A stretch of DNA of 64,000 bases from assembly GCA_002633005.1 (NCBI GenBank), contig NMRA01000245.1, forward strand, positions 122,001 through 186,000. The letters are read 5' to 3'. Positions within the stretch are counted from its first letter, which is position 1. Every line of letters starts with the position of its first letter. A model generated the notes under the pieces. The model was not told the DNA's origin. It made no database searches and worked only from the letters and a program-made list of their open reading frames with translations. The position numbers were made by a program, and so were the translations under genes. Of this stretch, positions 10,443-25,299 are shown in pieces. This stretch comes from Phoronis australis (taxonomy: Eukaryota > Phoronida > Phoronidae).

Positions 10443-13400
10443 TAACTAGGCATGTGGTGTACAGCACAGGCACTGAACATGTACAGTACAGCAGACATTA
10501 ATCTATAATTAACATTTCCTAAAGATCAATCAGAGTGACCTGGGGGGAGGTTGACATTCATCACTTAGTTCAGATGATTTCATTAGCCAGTCACCATCTC
10601 TAACCTGCTGTCAGTAACTAAATAAAGCAAATGAGGGGGGTAAGTATCACTGTTTAAGAAATAGAACAACTGACAGAATTAGCTGCCAGGTCAGTCAACA
10701 GTTTGTGCTTAGCTACCATTTTAATTGAGGCTGCCAGCACAGCTGGCTACTCTCTCTACAGAAAACCTGACAAGAACTTTGAAAATGTCTACTGTAAATA
10801 ACTTTCAAACAACCCATGACCACATTGGCAACATGACCCTTGGTATTGAAAAACACTTCAACCAAACACTAACTGGCCCTGTAACATTGAATAACTTGGT
10901 CTATGGCCAGCAGTTGAATAGTTGCATAACAGGCCAGAACTGAATAGGTCTTCCCAGTTAGGTAATCCCCCATGAACAAACAGAGGGGCTGAAGGGGTTT
11001 CAGACAATGACAGCAGACATGATGTAACCTTACTCAATGCGGAATGTAACATCTTGGTTGGTGGTGATCCCAACTTGATAAACACACACACACTCTTATT
11101 CAGACACAGGCTGACAATCGATTACCATTAATGAAATGGAAAGGAACTTAAGTTAAACCCAGCAAGGGGGATGGCTTACAGTAATCAGATGGAACCCAGG
11201 GCACAACTTTCATTATTAAAACCTATTTCAAGCTGGCCACTGACATTCATTGTACATTTATGAAAAAATGTGATTTAGGATTCCAGAAACCACCATGCAA
11301 TCTACTTAATTGCAATAGGTCAGGTTTTCAAAGGTCACAGAAAGCTTATTGCTGATTACAGGTTTGCCACATCAAATGACTTACATCATGTTATTTCACA
11401 AAGGCCTGGAATACAAACCACCACTCAAGAAAAGACACCTAACCATCTGTGAATAAGTATTTACTATGGGCAAGACAGCAAACCCACGCTAGCCAGAAGA
11501 ATAAACTAATGTCCAACCCACTCCAGGTCAAGCAAGAATAAAACCAACAGTCACAGAAAAGTAAATTGGTTCAATGAGATGATTATAAAAGGCGTTTTTT
11601 AGAATCAATAAAAGCTGCCACTCAGACAAGAGAGTGGATGTGACTCATCACCAGATCTGACCCCGACTGATGACCTAGTTTGTAAGACACTGCCAGTGCT
11701 TAGGAGCACCTACATAACACAGCCAATGCAATATGTCCAAGGTCACTGAAAAAACAGGAGGAAACAAGAGGCACCCAAAAGGTTTCTGAAAACAGATGAT
11801 CACAGTGATATGGGAAATGATAAATAGCCTAGATGACAACTTCTGGGCTGGTGAATAGCACGCACAAGACAGCTATTACAAAACTAGTGATAGATAAAAA
11901 CACAAACGACAAAATACATTGTAGATATTTGAGGATGTTTGAAAATATATCCCTCACCAACACCTACAAAATTAAACCATGTAATAAGACTGGGGACACC
12001 CAACCATAGACTGATTGCATCAAATCAATGTCTGCGATCATGGAGTTTTGATCTACTCTTCAGCCGCTTTGACATCAAGAACAAGTAGATTCTATTCAGA
12101 CACTAGGCCCAAGAATCAAGACGGTCATTTTCTTTTGCTATGTAATCGTCAGGTGAATACCTCGACTTTTAAGTCCATAACGGCCTGGAAAGCTTCCATG
12201 ACTTTTAGTAGTGAATTGAAAATCAAAATATTCCACACAGGTTTCAATTGAAGGCATGATATTTTCAACATTGACAAAATGGTCAAAGCCTAAATGAGGG
12301 TAGCGATGTGCGGAGAACTTGGACCAAAAATACATTCAAAGATCTGTTTAAGCTTCAGATAACCGAGGGGACAAATGTCCATCAAATGCCACAAAATTAG
12401 CAACAGTAATGATGAGTAATGATTTCTAAATATATAACAAAATAAGATTATCCTAATTCCAACAAAATTACAGTTACCTACAAGGGGAAGGCGTGCTACA
12501 CTCTTATCTTTTCTTCGGTCCACAACCTGCCTCAAATACTCACTCAACAATCCCAAGGTAAGGTGACTATCCTATGTGGTATCCTGTGTTCACTCTCAGG
12601 AAAACAACAGTCCAAAATGCGCAGATTAAAACCAGCTGTACATCTTGTTAGCTGTTGAGCACATGGCCAGACTAACGACTTGAGTCTTCACTCAAGGGGA
12701 GGCTGAGTAGTATTAACATAACAAAAGCTGCATTACACACGAGCACACACAGTGCTATTGAGCATAACCTGAATAAGCCTTTGACAGGCTTAGATTAGGA
12801 GCTTGTTAATGGCTGGAGGCCACTGAGGGGGGAAACCTGACCTTTAAGCGTGGGGGCCCACAAAAGGGGACTCAGACGTGGCAAATACCAAAGTACAGAG
12901 GCACAAAGTGGGGACTTTCACTACGGCACAACAAATGTGGAAAGGGTTAACCAGAACGTCCTTTTCCTGGTAGTCATCAAGGAAAGCCAAACTTAATACA
13001 CCATTTTTAACAGCAACATAAAATGGAGAAATAGTGTAGTCAGGACTGATGAGAAAAGGTCTCCTTTACAAGCTTGGGTACTTGAAGGTCATCTGCAGCC
13101 TGCTGCGAGCCCCCGTTAGATGCCTCTTGGATCAATACACTTCAGAATGGCTGCATTGTACCTAGACAGCAGGCATACCATGGCCACAGGCTATTTACCA
13201 AGTTAAACAACATTAGAATGACAATGGGAAATGACTAGCATACTAAAGCAACCCTCAGACATACTCACCTAGTCTGTTCACTGAGGGGTACACACAGGGG
13301 GGCAAGGGGGGAGGCGTAAAAGCCCTCTGGTAACTGGTCCCTACACCAGCAGGAGACCATTACCTAGCCTAGCCTCCTGTCAGTGAAATGAACATGAGAA

Positions 13401-14734
13401 GTTTTTTCTTGATAGCTTTCCGAGATGTTTCAGGCTGACACTAACTCTTGAATCACGTACACTGACATGCCCCATGTTGACTCAACTAAAGATGACAAAG
13501 AAGGCGGGACTCTATGAAATGTGTTAGATTGTAATCAAAGACAGCCATACCAACAGAGCAAGGTCAGGCACTCGTGATTTGATCCTCGCTACAGCATTCA
13601 AAACAGACCACTTCCAAACATTACAGGTTGATATTTCAAATTTCAGCTTGAAATATGGAAATCCAACTAAAAAAGTAGTTGCTACCAGAGGCGCCATTTC
13701 AGATTGAATTTCATTGCGTTCCTGATCTAAGCTTGACTAAGGTACCTATGCTCTACAAGTGAAGAATTTCCAGGTCAACCCAGTTGTTGTTGAGTCAAGC
13801 CCCTCCTTCACAAACACATTTTTTTCAAGATTTTCCATCAATTTACAAAAGTACAATCAAATATTGATCTTGTTTATGCGTTCCATTCAAAGGCGCTGTA
13901 CATTTCCTCAACTTTTGCATGAATTGCACAGACAGTTGAAAATTGCATTTAAAACTTTATCTACATTTCTTTGCTTTCTAAGAAGCTGAAAATGAAATAC
14001 CAGAATCTTTGTACAATTCGCCAAAACAAAGGCCCCATATTGTCTCATCACCATGTGTATAAGGACACAACTGTGCAGCGAAGTTCCTTGCTCGTAACTG
14101 CAAATGCAGTGTTTCTGAGAAAAGTTATCTGACCCAAGGCAGATCATTTCAAACTCTGTCCAAAAGTTGGTCCCATAGACGCATAATTACAGTGCCCCAG
14201 CCATAACTGAACGCTCCACTAATGTAAGTAACACCAAGGTTGACCAATGTTAATATGTTAAGCAGGGCACATTTACCAAGCTGAAAACTGCTAGCAAGGC
14301 GTATATTCCACCGATTTGAGGTTGAATTACATAGACTGGTACAATGTTACTGCTTGAAATTCTCCACGAGTGGCTACCGGTAACTACAATTGTAATTGAC
14401 TTGATGGTTGTTGAATAAATCTGATATCCACTTAACAGATATCGGCTGGTGGTTTACTGGTTTACCAACTAACTACCTACATTGTGTCAGTAATTGGTAT
14501 AATCAATAATCAGCACTAGTTTAACCAAGAGAGCTGCCCAGTAACTAAGCATGTTTTGTAAACAAAGAGTGGAGAGCCAGCTGTACCTTTTCTATCATTT
14601 CGTAAATGCAGGTGGCGCATGAATCCACCCATATCAGGATAGTACTTGACATAGTTTCACTCAGAAGGCCAAGGCTGACCAAGTTTATTACAGCGAGGAA
14701 ATGAAGACCATACCAAGCAATATTGAACACAGTA

Positions 14735-14900
14735 GAAGGCAGTGTGACCTAGTGGATGGAGTGTCTGGTTCTAGTTCACAAGGTCGAACATAACTGGAAC
14801 CCATTGCAAGACCCTCCCTCCAGTCAGGTCTGTAGCTGAGTTAAGTTGTGTTAAAATAACAGACTCCTGTTGAGAGCTCACTCAACAGAAATGTTGGGTC
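14735..14900 (+). repeat. Possible tRNA-derived SINE fragment
   Basis: The sequence tgacctagtggatggagtg resembles a Pol III A box, and aaggtcgaacataactgg about 30 bases later resembles a degenerate B box, at roughly tRNA-like spacing. There is no second full copy in the window and no clear A-rich tail. A similar A-box-like string occurs alone at 9678 (tggtgtagtggtcagg) and 63642 (tggtgtaatggcc). Confidence 0.3.
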
Positions 14901-17900
14901 ATATGGTTAAGTGTTATTCTGATCACTGTCTTGTCACTTACCAGTACTACTCATGTACTGTGATGTTCATTTAGTGTTTGGTTGTATTACCGGTCAGTAA
15001 CATTGCTTCCTGATGATGGTTTTAAGTCAATAAACCGAAACATTGACAAATAATATCACAAATCACGTCTCACTTTTCATTTTCAACTTTCTCGTGTTAC
15101 TATGGCCAAAAACTAGTGTTATTAAGCTGTGTATATGTCTATGTGTCATATGCTTATTAATAAATAAAGATTGATTTAGAGCAGACTGAGCACACATGAT
15201 GCATCATGCACCAGACCACCTGCACTATTTTTTAATATTAAACACATGGCAAACAGTTGAACAGCACAAAGAAAACCACCAAACCCTCAGTAGCCTATAC
15301 AAGAAAAAGATCAGCGCATTCCATAACTACTCCTTAGTTGATGAAACTGTTTACAGAAACACAGCTTTTGGCAAAACTCTGTGCCAACATGTATTAGCCA
15401 CAGGCTCCATTGAGGGGTAGTCAACCAACAAATCACATGAAAAGAAAGCAACAACACAAAGGGGAGAGAAAAACCATCATGCTTACTTCAATAGGAACAG
15501 ATTAATGAGGGTGAGAAAAGTTCTATTCACCAGTGTTCACTGACCAGACCTGACTATTAGACAGCCAGTGTTTACCTGGCATTACCACAAGCTCATGGGC
15601 CCATTGAAGAGCAGGGAAGTGTTGCTAATGGACAGACAATAGACAAGTGCCAACCAATACCCAGATGAGATACAACACAACTGATGCCATGACCTAGATT
15701 TAGTGCTCAGTACTTCACATCGTGAACAGTTCACCTCATTGCCTGAACAATTCACCTTGTAGTCTGAACAGCTCACCTTGTTAACAGACGCATATGAAAA
15801 CATGAAATGGAAATTTCTCACTGATCAGTAAAATTGTTTCTATGGTTGCCAACCACCAAAATCTTCCAACACAGACTGCAGTGGACAACACTGACTGCAG
15901 CAATTAACACATACTGCAGCAGGCAACACATACTGCAGAAGGCAATACATACAGCAGCAGACAACACAAACTGTGGCAGACAACACAAACACCACACCAA
16001 TTTATAGTCCATTTACTGCATCAATGAACTTAGAACAGCATTCAAAACTTCTACTAAATCCATACAAAATGAGGTTGAGAATATCATGGATGTTGTCAAT
16101 GATACATATTCTTGCTTTTAGCCAGACTCTCTGTTAATTGTCGCGTAATGGCTTTTTAATTCAACCACCTTGGTAACACAATAGTCAATGAATAAGAAAT
16201 GATCCACAATCAATAGTGCTGAGGCAGGCAAAGAGAAAAATGCATTTCGTTGTGTGTCAATGTCCAGGCACTAGCGGGTTAATTATTTACGTACCAGCGG
16301 TTTATTAATAAACGATCTAGGTAATAAAACAAGAATGAGAATGATATCTGGAGGTGATTCGTTTATCGTGTATTCAAACCAACAGAATGCAAAGTTCAAT
16401 TGCCAAGGGCTGAATGTATATTTTGAATTTCCAACTGTCCCCTCTGGAACACACACTACATATGTCCCAGGTGACTCCGGAGACATTCCCACAATGCACC
16501 TCATACCACACAACCCATTCATAGTCTAAACAAAAGTCATGGAGTAAAGAAGATAGAGCAGACTAGGGGCCCAATTTATCAAATGTTGCAAGTCATGTCA
16601 TAGCCAAGACGGGGGTGGGGGGGAGAATGAAAAATGCTGCGAGGTTGCCAATCTTTAACAAAATGAGTGATAGGTGTCAGTTTGAGACTTGCTTAAAAAA
16701 TGAGCAAGTTGGAGTAGGTTCGGGGTTGTTTCTTAACTGAATGTTTCCTTCCCGCTCCCCCCTCATCATCAATATCATCATGAAATACTAAAACCACCAT
16801 TACACTGGTAATTTCTCTGTTGTCGCCAGAACCAACCGTAACAGACAGACAATTACGGAGTAACACCTCGTAATAACAAGAACACAGCTGAGAGATCATG
16901 TCAGCTCTTAACAAACATGACGAATCGATCAATAATTGACCAACCGCCGAACCACTAACTAAGACGTGTGAAAACTACACTGTGCCAGAATCAATACGGT
17001 CTTCCTTGCACATGGCGTTGCGACACAAATGATGTGCAAATACACCCACTCCCTCTGTTGACAAACAACAGGCTGAGCCAGCGCATACGGCACTATCCTG
17101 TCAACACTGTGAACTCCTATTTTCTGAAATGAATACCACCACATAACAAAATGTTGCAAGACAAAGTACACGTTGTTTTCATGCCAAATTTCCTGAAAGC
17201 CCTCGGCTCACACATGAAGCTTGAAATAAGCAAATAAAAAACTCGACTCAACTCGAGATTTCATTTGTCCTCGTTTTTGTGCCTAACAGCACAGTGGCTG
17301 TGGGCATTATTATAAATACTTGTAAATGTACTCAAGATCAACTGTTAATCATGCAGCTATGCAAACAAAGCCATTATAATTCCCCCACTCCACTATACAC
17401 ATTCAGTGTGCCCATTGTTTGGTAGGTACCACAGTTCAACTGACACAGTGCAATGTAACAGGTGGAACATGAAAAGAAAGGAGCATCAGGCGTCCCTTGC
17501 ACGAAATGGGACTAGATAACCCCGCAATTGAAAGGACACGGTAAAACCAAATAGCCTGGAACGGGTAGGATTCTGAGCCAAGGGCAGCACACAGGGAGGA
17601 TCTTTGGCCAAAAAGTCAGTCATCAAGACCTTGCAGAATGCGAGCAAGCAATGAATTATTAAACTAGAACGAGTCATAGAGCCTTTTCGAAGAGTTGACG
17701 GAAACTGCAAAGTTAACTTGAGCGTTCTGATTAGCTTTGCTAGACACCAGTTATCCCTAGGAGACACTATCGTCATCAAAGTTATCGCATACGTAATACG
17801 ACTTTCAAAAGCGTCGCTGTTAGTGAGAAAGGCCTCACAGACTGGGAGTGACGACAACACTGTAATACCATCTCACAGGGTATTCATGTCAAGAGAGTTG

Positions 17901-18757
17901 AATAAGGATAACCTAAACATAAGCTTTCATTTATTTTTTGATGATTTTCTATTAAATTGCTATAAACCTGCTGCTTCTAACAAAAAATTACCTTTGGACT
18001 CTTTACTGATAAAAATTGGCCTCAACTTATTCCATTTCTCATCTAAGTAATGAATAAGTGGAAACCAATTTGGTACTCGGTAAGTGGTCTAAATTAAAAG
18101 ATATTTTGTAATCGAAACTTTAATGAAAGCATGATTTCGCTAAGCTATGGTTGTCAGGAGAAACTTTTTAAAACCGGGCAAAAGTTGCTGAAACACTTTT
18201 GCACCTAGACACAAAATATGACAAACTACTTTTCCCCCTTAGCCCCTCATCCAAGGACAACGCACCAATAAATCTTGCGTTCACGCATGCAAACTTCCTA
18301 AAAGCACAATAGAATGATGGACTATTCATCTCACGCGACTGAACAAATGTGATGATGAGATGACGTCAATGATGAGGCAACCATAGGGAATTATTTAAAC
18401 ATCTATGAGTAAGTACAATACTGAACTGAAATAATCGTGTTCAGGGGTTAAAAGATAACACAACTGGGTGCAGAAAAAATGTCACAAACAGATTATTTTC
18501 AAAGAGAGCAACAACCAATACCACATTATTGAGTCTTCACAAAAGTTTAATTCATAATGATAGTCTAAACAACATGCCAACCGCAAGTGATAGATCACCG
18601 TTTTCAGGGTAGTCTCAGATCCACTTATTACTTCTGGACAGACCCAACAGAGGAGAGCAGATCAGACCTGATTCCATCTGCTAGGCTAGCCTGTTAACAC
18701 AGGCTATTATTAGAGATGGGAATTAACATTCCAGGAGCAGCAGACATGCATGTATGT

Positions 18758-18780
18758 ACACACACACACACACACACACA
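18758..18780. repeat. (CA)n microsatellite
   Basis: An uninterrupted AC run of about 23 bases in the large intron. Confidence 0.97.
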
Positions 18781-21700
18781 TCCACTCATACAACAAGATG
18801 GCTTCCCAGTATGTACAAGTAGGTCAACTCAAGGTCACTTGAGGTCAGGCCCAAACCTGATGACAGTGGCAGATACTCTAGCCCATATGCTGGAAGTACA
18901 CCAGATCCCACTCACTGGATAACTTAACCACAGCCTGATAGCACCACCAACAATAGGCCAACAGTTAGTGAGTCAGAGAGGACACAAGAGGAAATGACAA
19001 GCCAAGACCACATATTCAATAGCAATCAATTGAAACAACTACGGCCAATGAGGTGGCTGTGTGCAATGCCCTGAGCTAATAAAAACAGTGTAATCGATAC
19101 TACAGGCATCTCAGTGCAAGTTGAGATAGATTTTGATATACGACAACAGGGTTTATGAAGCAATGAGAGGTGAAGGTTTTCAAGCGGGACAAACACTCCC
19201 GTCGTTTCAATCAAGGTAAATGCTTCCAACATTTTAATGGTAATATCAGCGAGTCAAAAAGCCAGTACCCATCAACCGCGACACTAAACTTCAACGCACA
19301 TGGTCAATTGGTTCACCGGAGACCACATCAAAAATGGTGACCACATGTAAAACCACTCAAAGCAATAGCAGGAACAGAAAATATTCTCATAAAGAAGACG
19401 CAAGATTTTATTATGTGTGGAAGCACCAGTTGTAAACAGCTAGGGTAAAAATTCAATAACTAATGTTTCAATTTTGCGTCAATACTAACGCACAAATTTT
19501 TGTTGCCCTCCTGCCCACACCGCAACTCCGCTTTTGGGGAGATTCCATCAGTGGGTAAGTAAGTGTAACTACCAGACATAAAAAGTACACGCAACTCTTT
19601 CCAAAATAACTTGATTCAATTGCAGAGTTGCGCACAACACTTCTGTATTAGGAAAGGAGAAATTCAGTGGGAGGAGAGCAATCACTAGGGGTCGCCACAT
19701 GATCTACTATCAAGTGATGTCAACTACGACACGCAATGTAGTTTCCCTAGTGAGGAAGCGCCATTTGAAAACATACTGATATCAAGATTGTCGGTGTCTC
19801 ATTTTTCATAACAAAAAAATACAATTTAAGGTCAACTTTGGTGTCCTATACTCACGCAACAGTGTAAGGCAATGCTCTGAAACCAGAGGAGTCCGAGAAT
19901 AGGGAGTTAAGTTTACCATCCTTGGAAAAATAATTCTACCCAAAGGGCACAAGCACCAGTTCTCTGAGAAATGTTGCCCGCATGCTTCCTTGTTCCATGC
20001 AGCATTCCTCCTGCAAATTTCGCTCAAAAATTCATTGAAGCATGATGACCATGATTATATGGGTAGATTTAACAGGCAGTTGGTGGGAAAGGTCATTACT
20101 GACTCAGCAGGACACATATATTTAGCAGTTCACCACAGGTACATTTACAACCTTTGAGCTACCACACAATATACGATATGGCAGATTCCTGCTTGTAACC
20201 CCAACGACAGAGTTGGTAATGTGATGTCTGAAAAAAGTAGAACCATAACCATAATGGCATTTAAGGTTGACCAGTGGACCACCGCAAATGAGATAATTAA
20301 CCAGTACATTCTCTGGCAGCGACACAGAACTAATAGGAACTTATAAATATTACATTAATCACGTGCTCACGCTGAAGCTCTAACACACTACCGTAGCCTA
20401 CATTCAGATGCATACACAATTTCCCTAAACATGTCAGTAGGAGATAACCACAACTGATCCAAATATGACGGAGAACCTGAGTAACTCACAAAAAACAAAT
20501 ACCTTTGGAACTAGATTGGAAATACTATTTTTGCTTTAGAGGAGTCACCCATTTAACTAACACTTTGCACTGTGTGAGCTTACAAAGTGTTTCGAACATC
20601 GAGGGAAATTTGTCAATCACTTGAAGGGAATTTCTGGGCCACATGAGAAGAATTTTGCAAGATTTTTCAATGTTTATCAGAGGGAAATGGGGGCGATACT
20701 CAGCCCCGAAGTTGAGGATTTGAGGGCACTGCTTCCTTGCCTTTCAAAAATATTTTTTTTCACTTGCCCACCTTGCAGTGTCCTACATTGATGAGACTTC
20801 ACAGAATCTTTCAGAAAAAGTCACAAGATTTAAAAAACACAATTACTTATTCCCAGTACGTACACATTATTTCAATTTCCCATGAGCACTGCCATTTCGT
20901 AGAAAGTGACGTTGAGTTTTGAAAAATATCCTTAACTGATACTGGCATAATCAAAATTACTTCTCATTGCTAAATGTCACCAGTTAACCTGGCAACAGTG
21001 TTATTACAACCCTGTCTGATGTGCGCTGGGGAAAAGGTTACCACTCCGGTATTTAATTGTGTTCAAGGTTCACTGGCCAAAGAGATGGGAAATGAAATAG
21101 ATATTTGGAAAGAAAACAACTAGATTTTCTTAGACTGGATCCAGGCCCACCGCCACACTGTCTATTTTTTAGCTAAACTTAAAGCAGCTACTAACCGTCT
21201 TCAGGTGCTAAAATCTAGGTTTCAACACTGGTATATTTCCCCTTTCAAAGTATAGTACAAAAAATCTTATACTTAGTTTGACATGAAACTGGTCATGCCA
21301 ACTTGGCAACTGGAACTAAATCTCATTGACTATGACTTACTGCGGCCTAATATGCCTAGTTTGAACCAGTGATGGCCTGCCAGTTCTACTGGAGTCTAGC
21401 AATTATTCCTAACTTAGGTAAGTTAGGAGGTGAAGCACATTCTCTAACAATAAAAAAGCCTACGGTAACCCAAAAGATGATTTTGGACTGAAGGCATGGA
21501 TTTATGGTGGCGTACACCTGAAACAAAAACACATCACGAGAGATCTCCAATTTTATCAGGCATAACCATCCCTACATCATTCCTGTGACAAGGAAACACA
21601 AAATTACAAATTAAGACAACAAGGTACTTACAACAGCCAGCTAGGTGGCTGCACACTGAATCTATCCAAACAAAGACCTCTCTTAGATGCTAGTTAACAG

Positions 21701-22145
21701 CGGCCTGCTTCAAGATGGAGGATGCAATTTTCATGTGTTGATTCTGTTCAGAGGTCAAATGGAGATATGCAACAGCACTGTAGGATAGAGTCAGCACTTG
21801 TGTAAACTTTACACTGGTGTCCAACAGCAGGCAGCGTAAATGTTGTATTTCTGGAACTTGAGGGGCACACAATGGGGAATCAGAACACCAATGGTGGTCA
21901 CGTCTCCAAGAAACCAGTGGAAGCCATCAGCATGCCCTGATACAGTGATATTTAACCGAGACAGAAAATTTACAGACATATGGAACTACACTTGGGGCCT
22001 CGTGAAAGGGAATTCAGTTCACCTGAGAGGCTCACAATGGGAACAGTGCTTATCAGGCAGGATGTAATCAAGCAAAGTTCAAGTGGGGTTCCCAGCGGGG
22101 AGCAAATGTTTCTGTACTTTAAATGTGTAAAAAATGACTTGGTCT

Positions 22146-22157
22146 GGGGGGGGGGGG
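22146..22157. repeat. Poly-G tract
   Basis: Twelve consecutive G on the plus strand; prone to sequencing error and G-quadruplex formation. Confidence 0.95.
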
Positions 22158-22720
22158 TTCAAATCAACTGAGGCATGAATAAGAGCTAAATCAATAGTCA
22201 TGGGTGTTACCTTCAGATAATCGACCTTGAACTACCGTACATCCAAAGACATTCTTTGTTGGAAGAAATGACACAGAAAGGGAAACGAGAATGTGTAGGT
22301 TATTTTAAGTCAAACTTGTCAAATGACCCACTGTTCTTGTAGCAACCAAGGTGGGTCACAGCAAGCAGTGCAGAATAATAAACAAGCAGGTGTTCTGCTC
22401 ACAACTACCGACAACAAATGGTTGGATCGTTGGAGAGTCGGGCATTGAATTACCTTTACAAAACAGCAGAACCCCAAAGTAGAAATTTGGACATTAACAG
22501 GAAAACCACTGCCAGGCGCCTCAAGTGGGAATGTGGCAGACAGATTCTAAACCCATCAGGGGCACAATGACTAACCACAGCCAAGAGGCAGCCAACATAA
22601 ACAGGATTAAGTAGGTCAAGCTGATGGCTTGCAGTCACCACTGGCACAGCATGGGTTGAGAGGAAACAAGAACTGCATCTGTGTGGAGCAGACTCACTCA
22701 CACACCAACAAACATGCGCG

Positions 22721-22735
22721 CACACACACACACAC
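22721..22735. repeat. (CA)n microsatellite
   Basis: A short CA run preceded by gcgcg. Confidence 0.9.
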
Positions 22736-24073
22736 TCAGCCACTTAATATAGCACGCCTGTTGAGATAGACATGTTCAACTAAACACACCCAGACATATG
22801 TACAGAGGGAAAATAGATAAAGAAGGCCCTTGCTGAGATAAACCAATCAGGTTTGGACTGGTAGATAAGGCCTGATGAGAAAATAGGGTCATGTGTGTTG
22901 ATTCTGCTTAACTTGTGACTTTCAATAACACTGTGACAGGGCTTCATTTTTAAATAGTTACAAACACTTTCACCTTGGCCTAGACACAACTAACACCATT
23001 ATCTGCAAGGTCCCTCACTGACTAGACCAATATGCAAATTAGAATGCACGCTACCCAATCCACGCCACCTAGTGTCTATATGGTGATCTCTGCGACAGCA
23101 ACTGTAGCCATATAACAACACTGAAAACAACAACATGGACAAAACCCAACAACGCACAATATGACATCCATTCTCACTGCCAGACAACTTCACCACATAC
23201 CAACAGAATGAACATCATTTTCTGAACATAGGGTTAAGAATGAGTCCATTAACAGCAGCAATCAGCCATGATTACTTTTCCAGGTCTTGCCCAAGCCAAA
23301 GTCATAAACAACAAACTGCCTGCAAGCATGCCTATGTTTTTACAACTGCAAAGGATCAAGAACATTTGGGAAACATGCAGTCACTCTAAAATGGAACCAG
23401 CAGGTAGTGGGGTGAAACCACTGAGGCAGACCAGAGTGTATGGAACAGTACATGGGCAAAATTAGGAACACAAAGCCCAACAGTGGAATGGATGGCTTCG
23501 CAACTGTTCACACGGAGATGGTCTGTTGGTCTCCGGTTGTGAGATGAGTCCAAGTGGAAAACAGCACTACATGACCCGAGGTTGGAATAAAAGAACGACT
23601 AGCTAGATTATGGCAGCACAGAGTTGATTACTTGTTAACCAGTTATACACCTAGTTTTTCCACTATCTGTTTATGCGGTATGCCAAGCTCAGTGCCGGTT
23701 GCACTTGATTCACTTCGCCAGTTCAACCAGCTACGAGAAAGCAGGAAGAACCAATTAGAAGATCAGGAGGGTTGACCTAGTTGGGCCGGGAGAGTGAATC
23801 AAGTGCACCCTAAGACATTCACTTAAACAATGGTTTATTACAGTGACACACCGGTGAGAGTCCCTAATACCACTTTCACTGGTAGTAAAATTCCTGAGAG
23901 GCACAAGAGCAGTAAATTTTGGTTTGAAATGTCTTTTAAAGTGGTAATAACTTTACTGTGGCAGTAAAACTTCACTTGAATAAAAGAGAGTAAGGATCAC
24001 AGTATTGTCAGCATCAACAGAACACCTGTCACCTTTCATCGCAATTCTTCAAGCAGTTTGAAGGATAAGGAGG

Positions 24074-24420
24074 TCAACTGCAGGATAAGGAGATCTGCCA
24101 CAAAGAACTGAACATAAACAATACAAAGGCCACTGGGGGGCGCAGCATAGGTAAAATTGGTTGATTTTCATAATCATCCATAGAGTGGTTCTGGCTGATA
24201 GTGAAGCACACACCAAAAACAGACTCGAAAACAGTAAAAATGGGCACTACATGGCGCAAAATAAGTGGAATCTATCCGTAAACAGGAAGAAAGCACCATC
24301 TCCCATTTTGATGAAAATCCGTTAAAGAACTCCGAAGATACAAAGGCAAACAAAATTGCCACTAGGGGACAAATCGGTAGTCTGATCCACCCATAAATTA
24401 GCTCACGCTGTATCCATGAA
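24074..24420. repeat. Dispersed repeat of the 'fewer than one gene per copy' intronic type, family B
   Basis: This stretch shares phrases with 33150-33780: caaaaacagRctMgaaaacagtaaaaat, gatgaaaatccgtt or catgaaaatatgtc, and caaaRttgccact followed by an agggg or gggggc motif. It is followed at 24518-24557 by a perfect hairpin that has a degenerate counterpart in the other copy. No coding capacity was recognised. Confidence 0.55.
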
Positions 24421-24517
24421 AGACACATATCTGCAAAATGTCCTTCTAGGATTTTGGAGATTCAGCAATGGACGCAGGAGGGATGTGAGAAAGACAGACA
24501 GGGATGGCGGCACTACA

Positions 24518-24557
24518 TTTTTAAGCACCCACAAAGTTATGTGTGGGTGCTTAAAAA
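24518..24557. repeat. Perfect 16-bp stem hairpin
   Basis: The left arm tttttaagcacccaca (24518-24533) and right arm tgtgggtgcttaaaaa (24542-24557) are perfect reverse complements with an 8-base loop. A looser version (gcacccgcatatatgttatgcaggcgcata) lies at about 33624-33653 in the related repeat. The stem is too short for a typical animal pre-miRNA. Confidence 0.85.
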
Positions 24558-25299
24558 CGCAAAGAAAATGAGTAATTCCATTACATCGCAGGAAACAGTG
24601 AACCGATTTCTAGCAAGAGAATGCGAGAGCGTCCCCAAAGTGCCCCATTTCTAGTCTATCCAAGCTTCCACAATCAATCATAATAATGTCTTGAAAAGTG
24701 CGTGGGGTGTCTCATATTATGCTTTTCTTTACCCGAGTATGACAAATAAATTAAAAATAGCAACATCTCGCCCACTAAACACAATGCACCGTTGATGGGA
24801 AAAGTGTTTGGGTAATTAAATGACAAACTATGAACTACGGTACATTACTGCTGAATTTACTTTGATAGTACCATAAGCAGTGCAAAAGAGGTTTAAGAGA
24901 TCAATCATTTTGCATCATTAGATCTAAAATAAACCCTGATGTCTCACAAAACATTGAGATAACCCAGAAACTCTGGAGCCAGTTTAGGTGAATGGGTCAC
25001 TTCCTTGGCACTCTAGAGTTACACATACTTGAGGATAGGACCAGCACAAGAGACAAACTGTATGAAGATTAGCAGAATTTCCATGGTTACTTCAGTCATG
25101 TCAAAACTTCAAGGACAATCTTCATACCTGCGGCAATGGTAGAGGGAGACCCACCATAGCCTTGGTAACACAATTATCTCAACTTTTCAGAAACTGAACC
25201 CATGCTCAGTTATGTGAATCATGACAAGGGTGAGGGAGAAAATCAGAAATCAGTGTATTAGGTCAAGTAGAGTTACCAACCGTTCCACTTCTTGAAGCT

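Noticed and set aside
17486-17860. 124-codon minus-strand open frame
   Set aside because: No recognisable motif, no repeat or splice context; size is within chance expectation for six frames of 64 kb.
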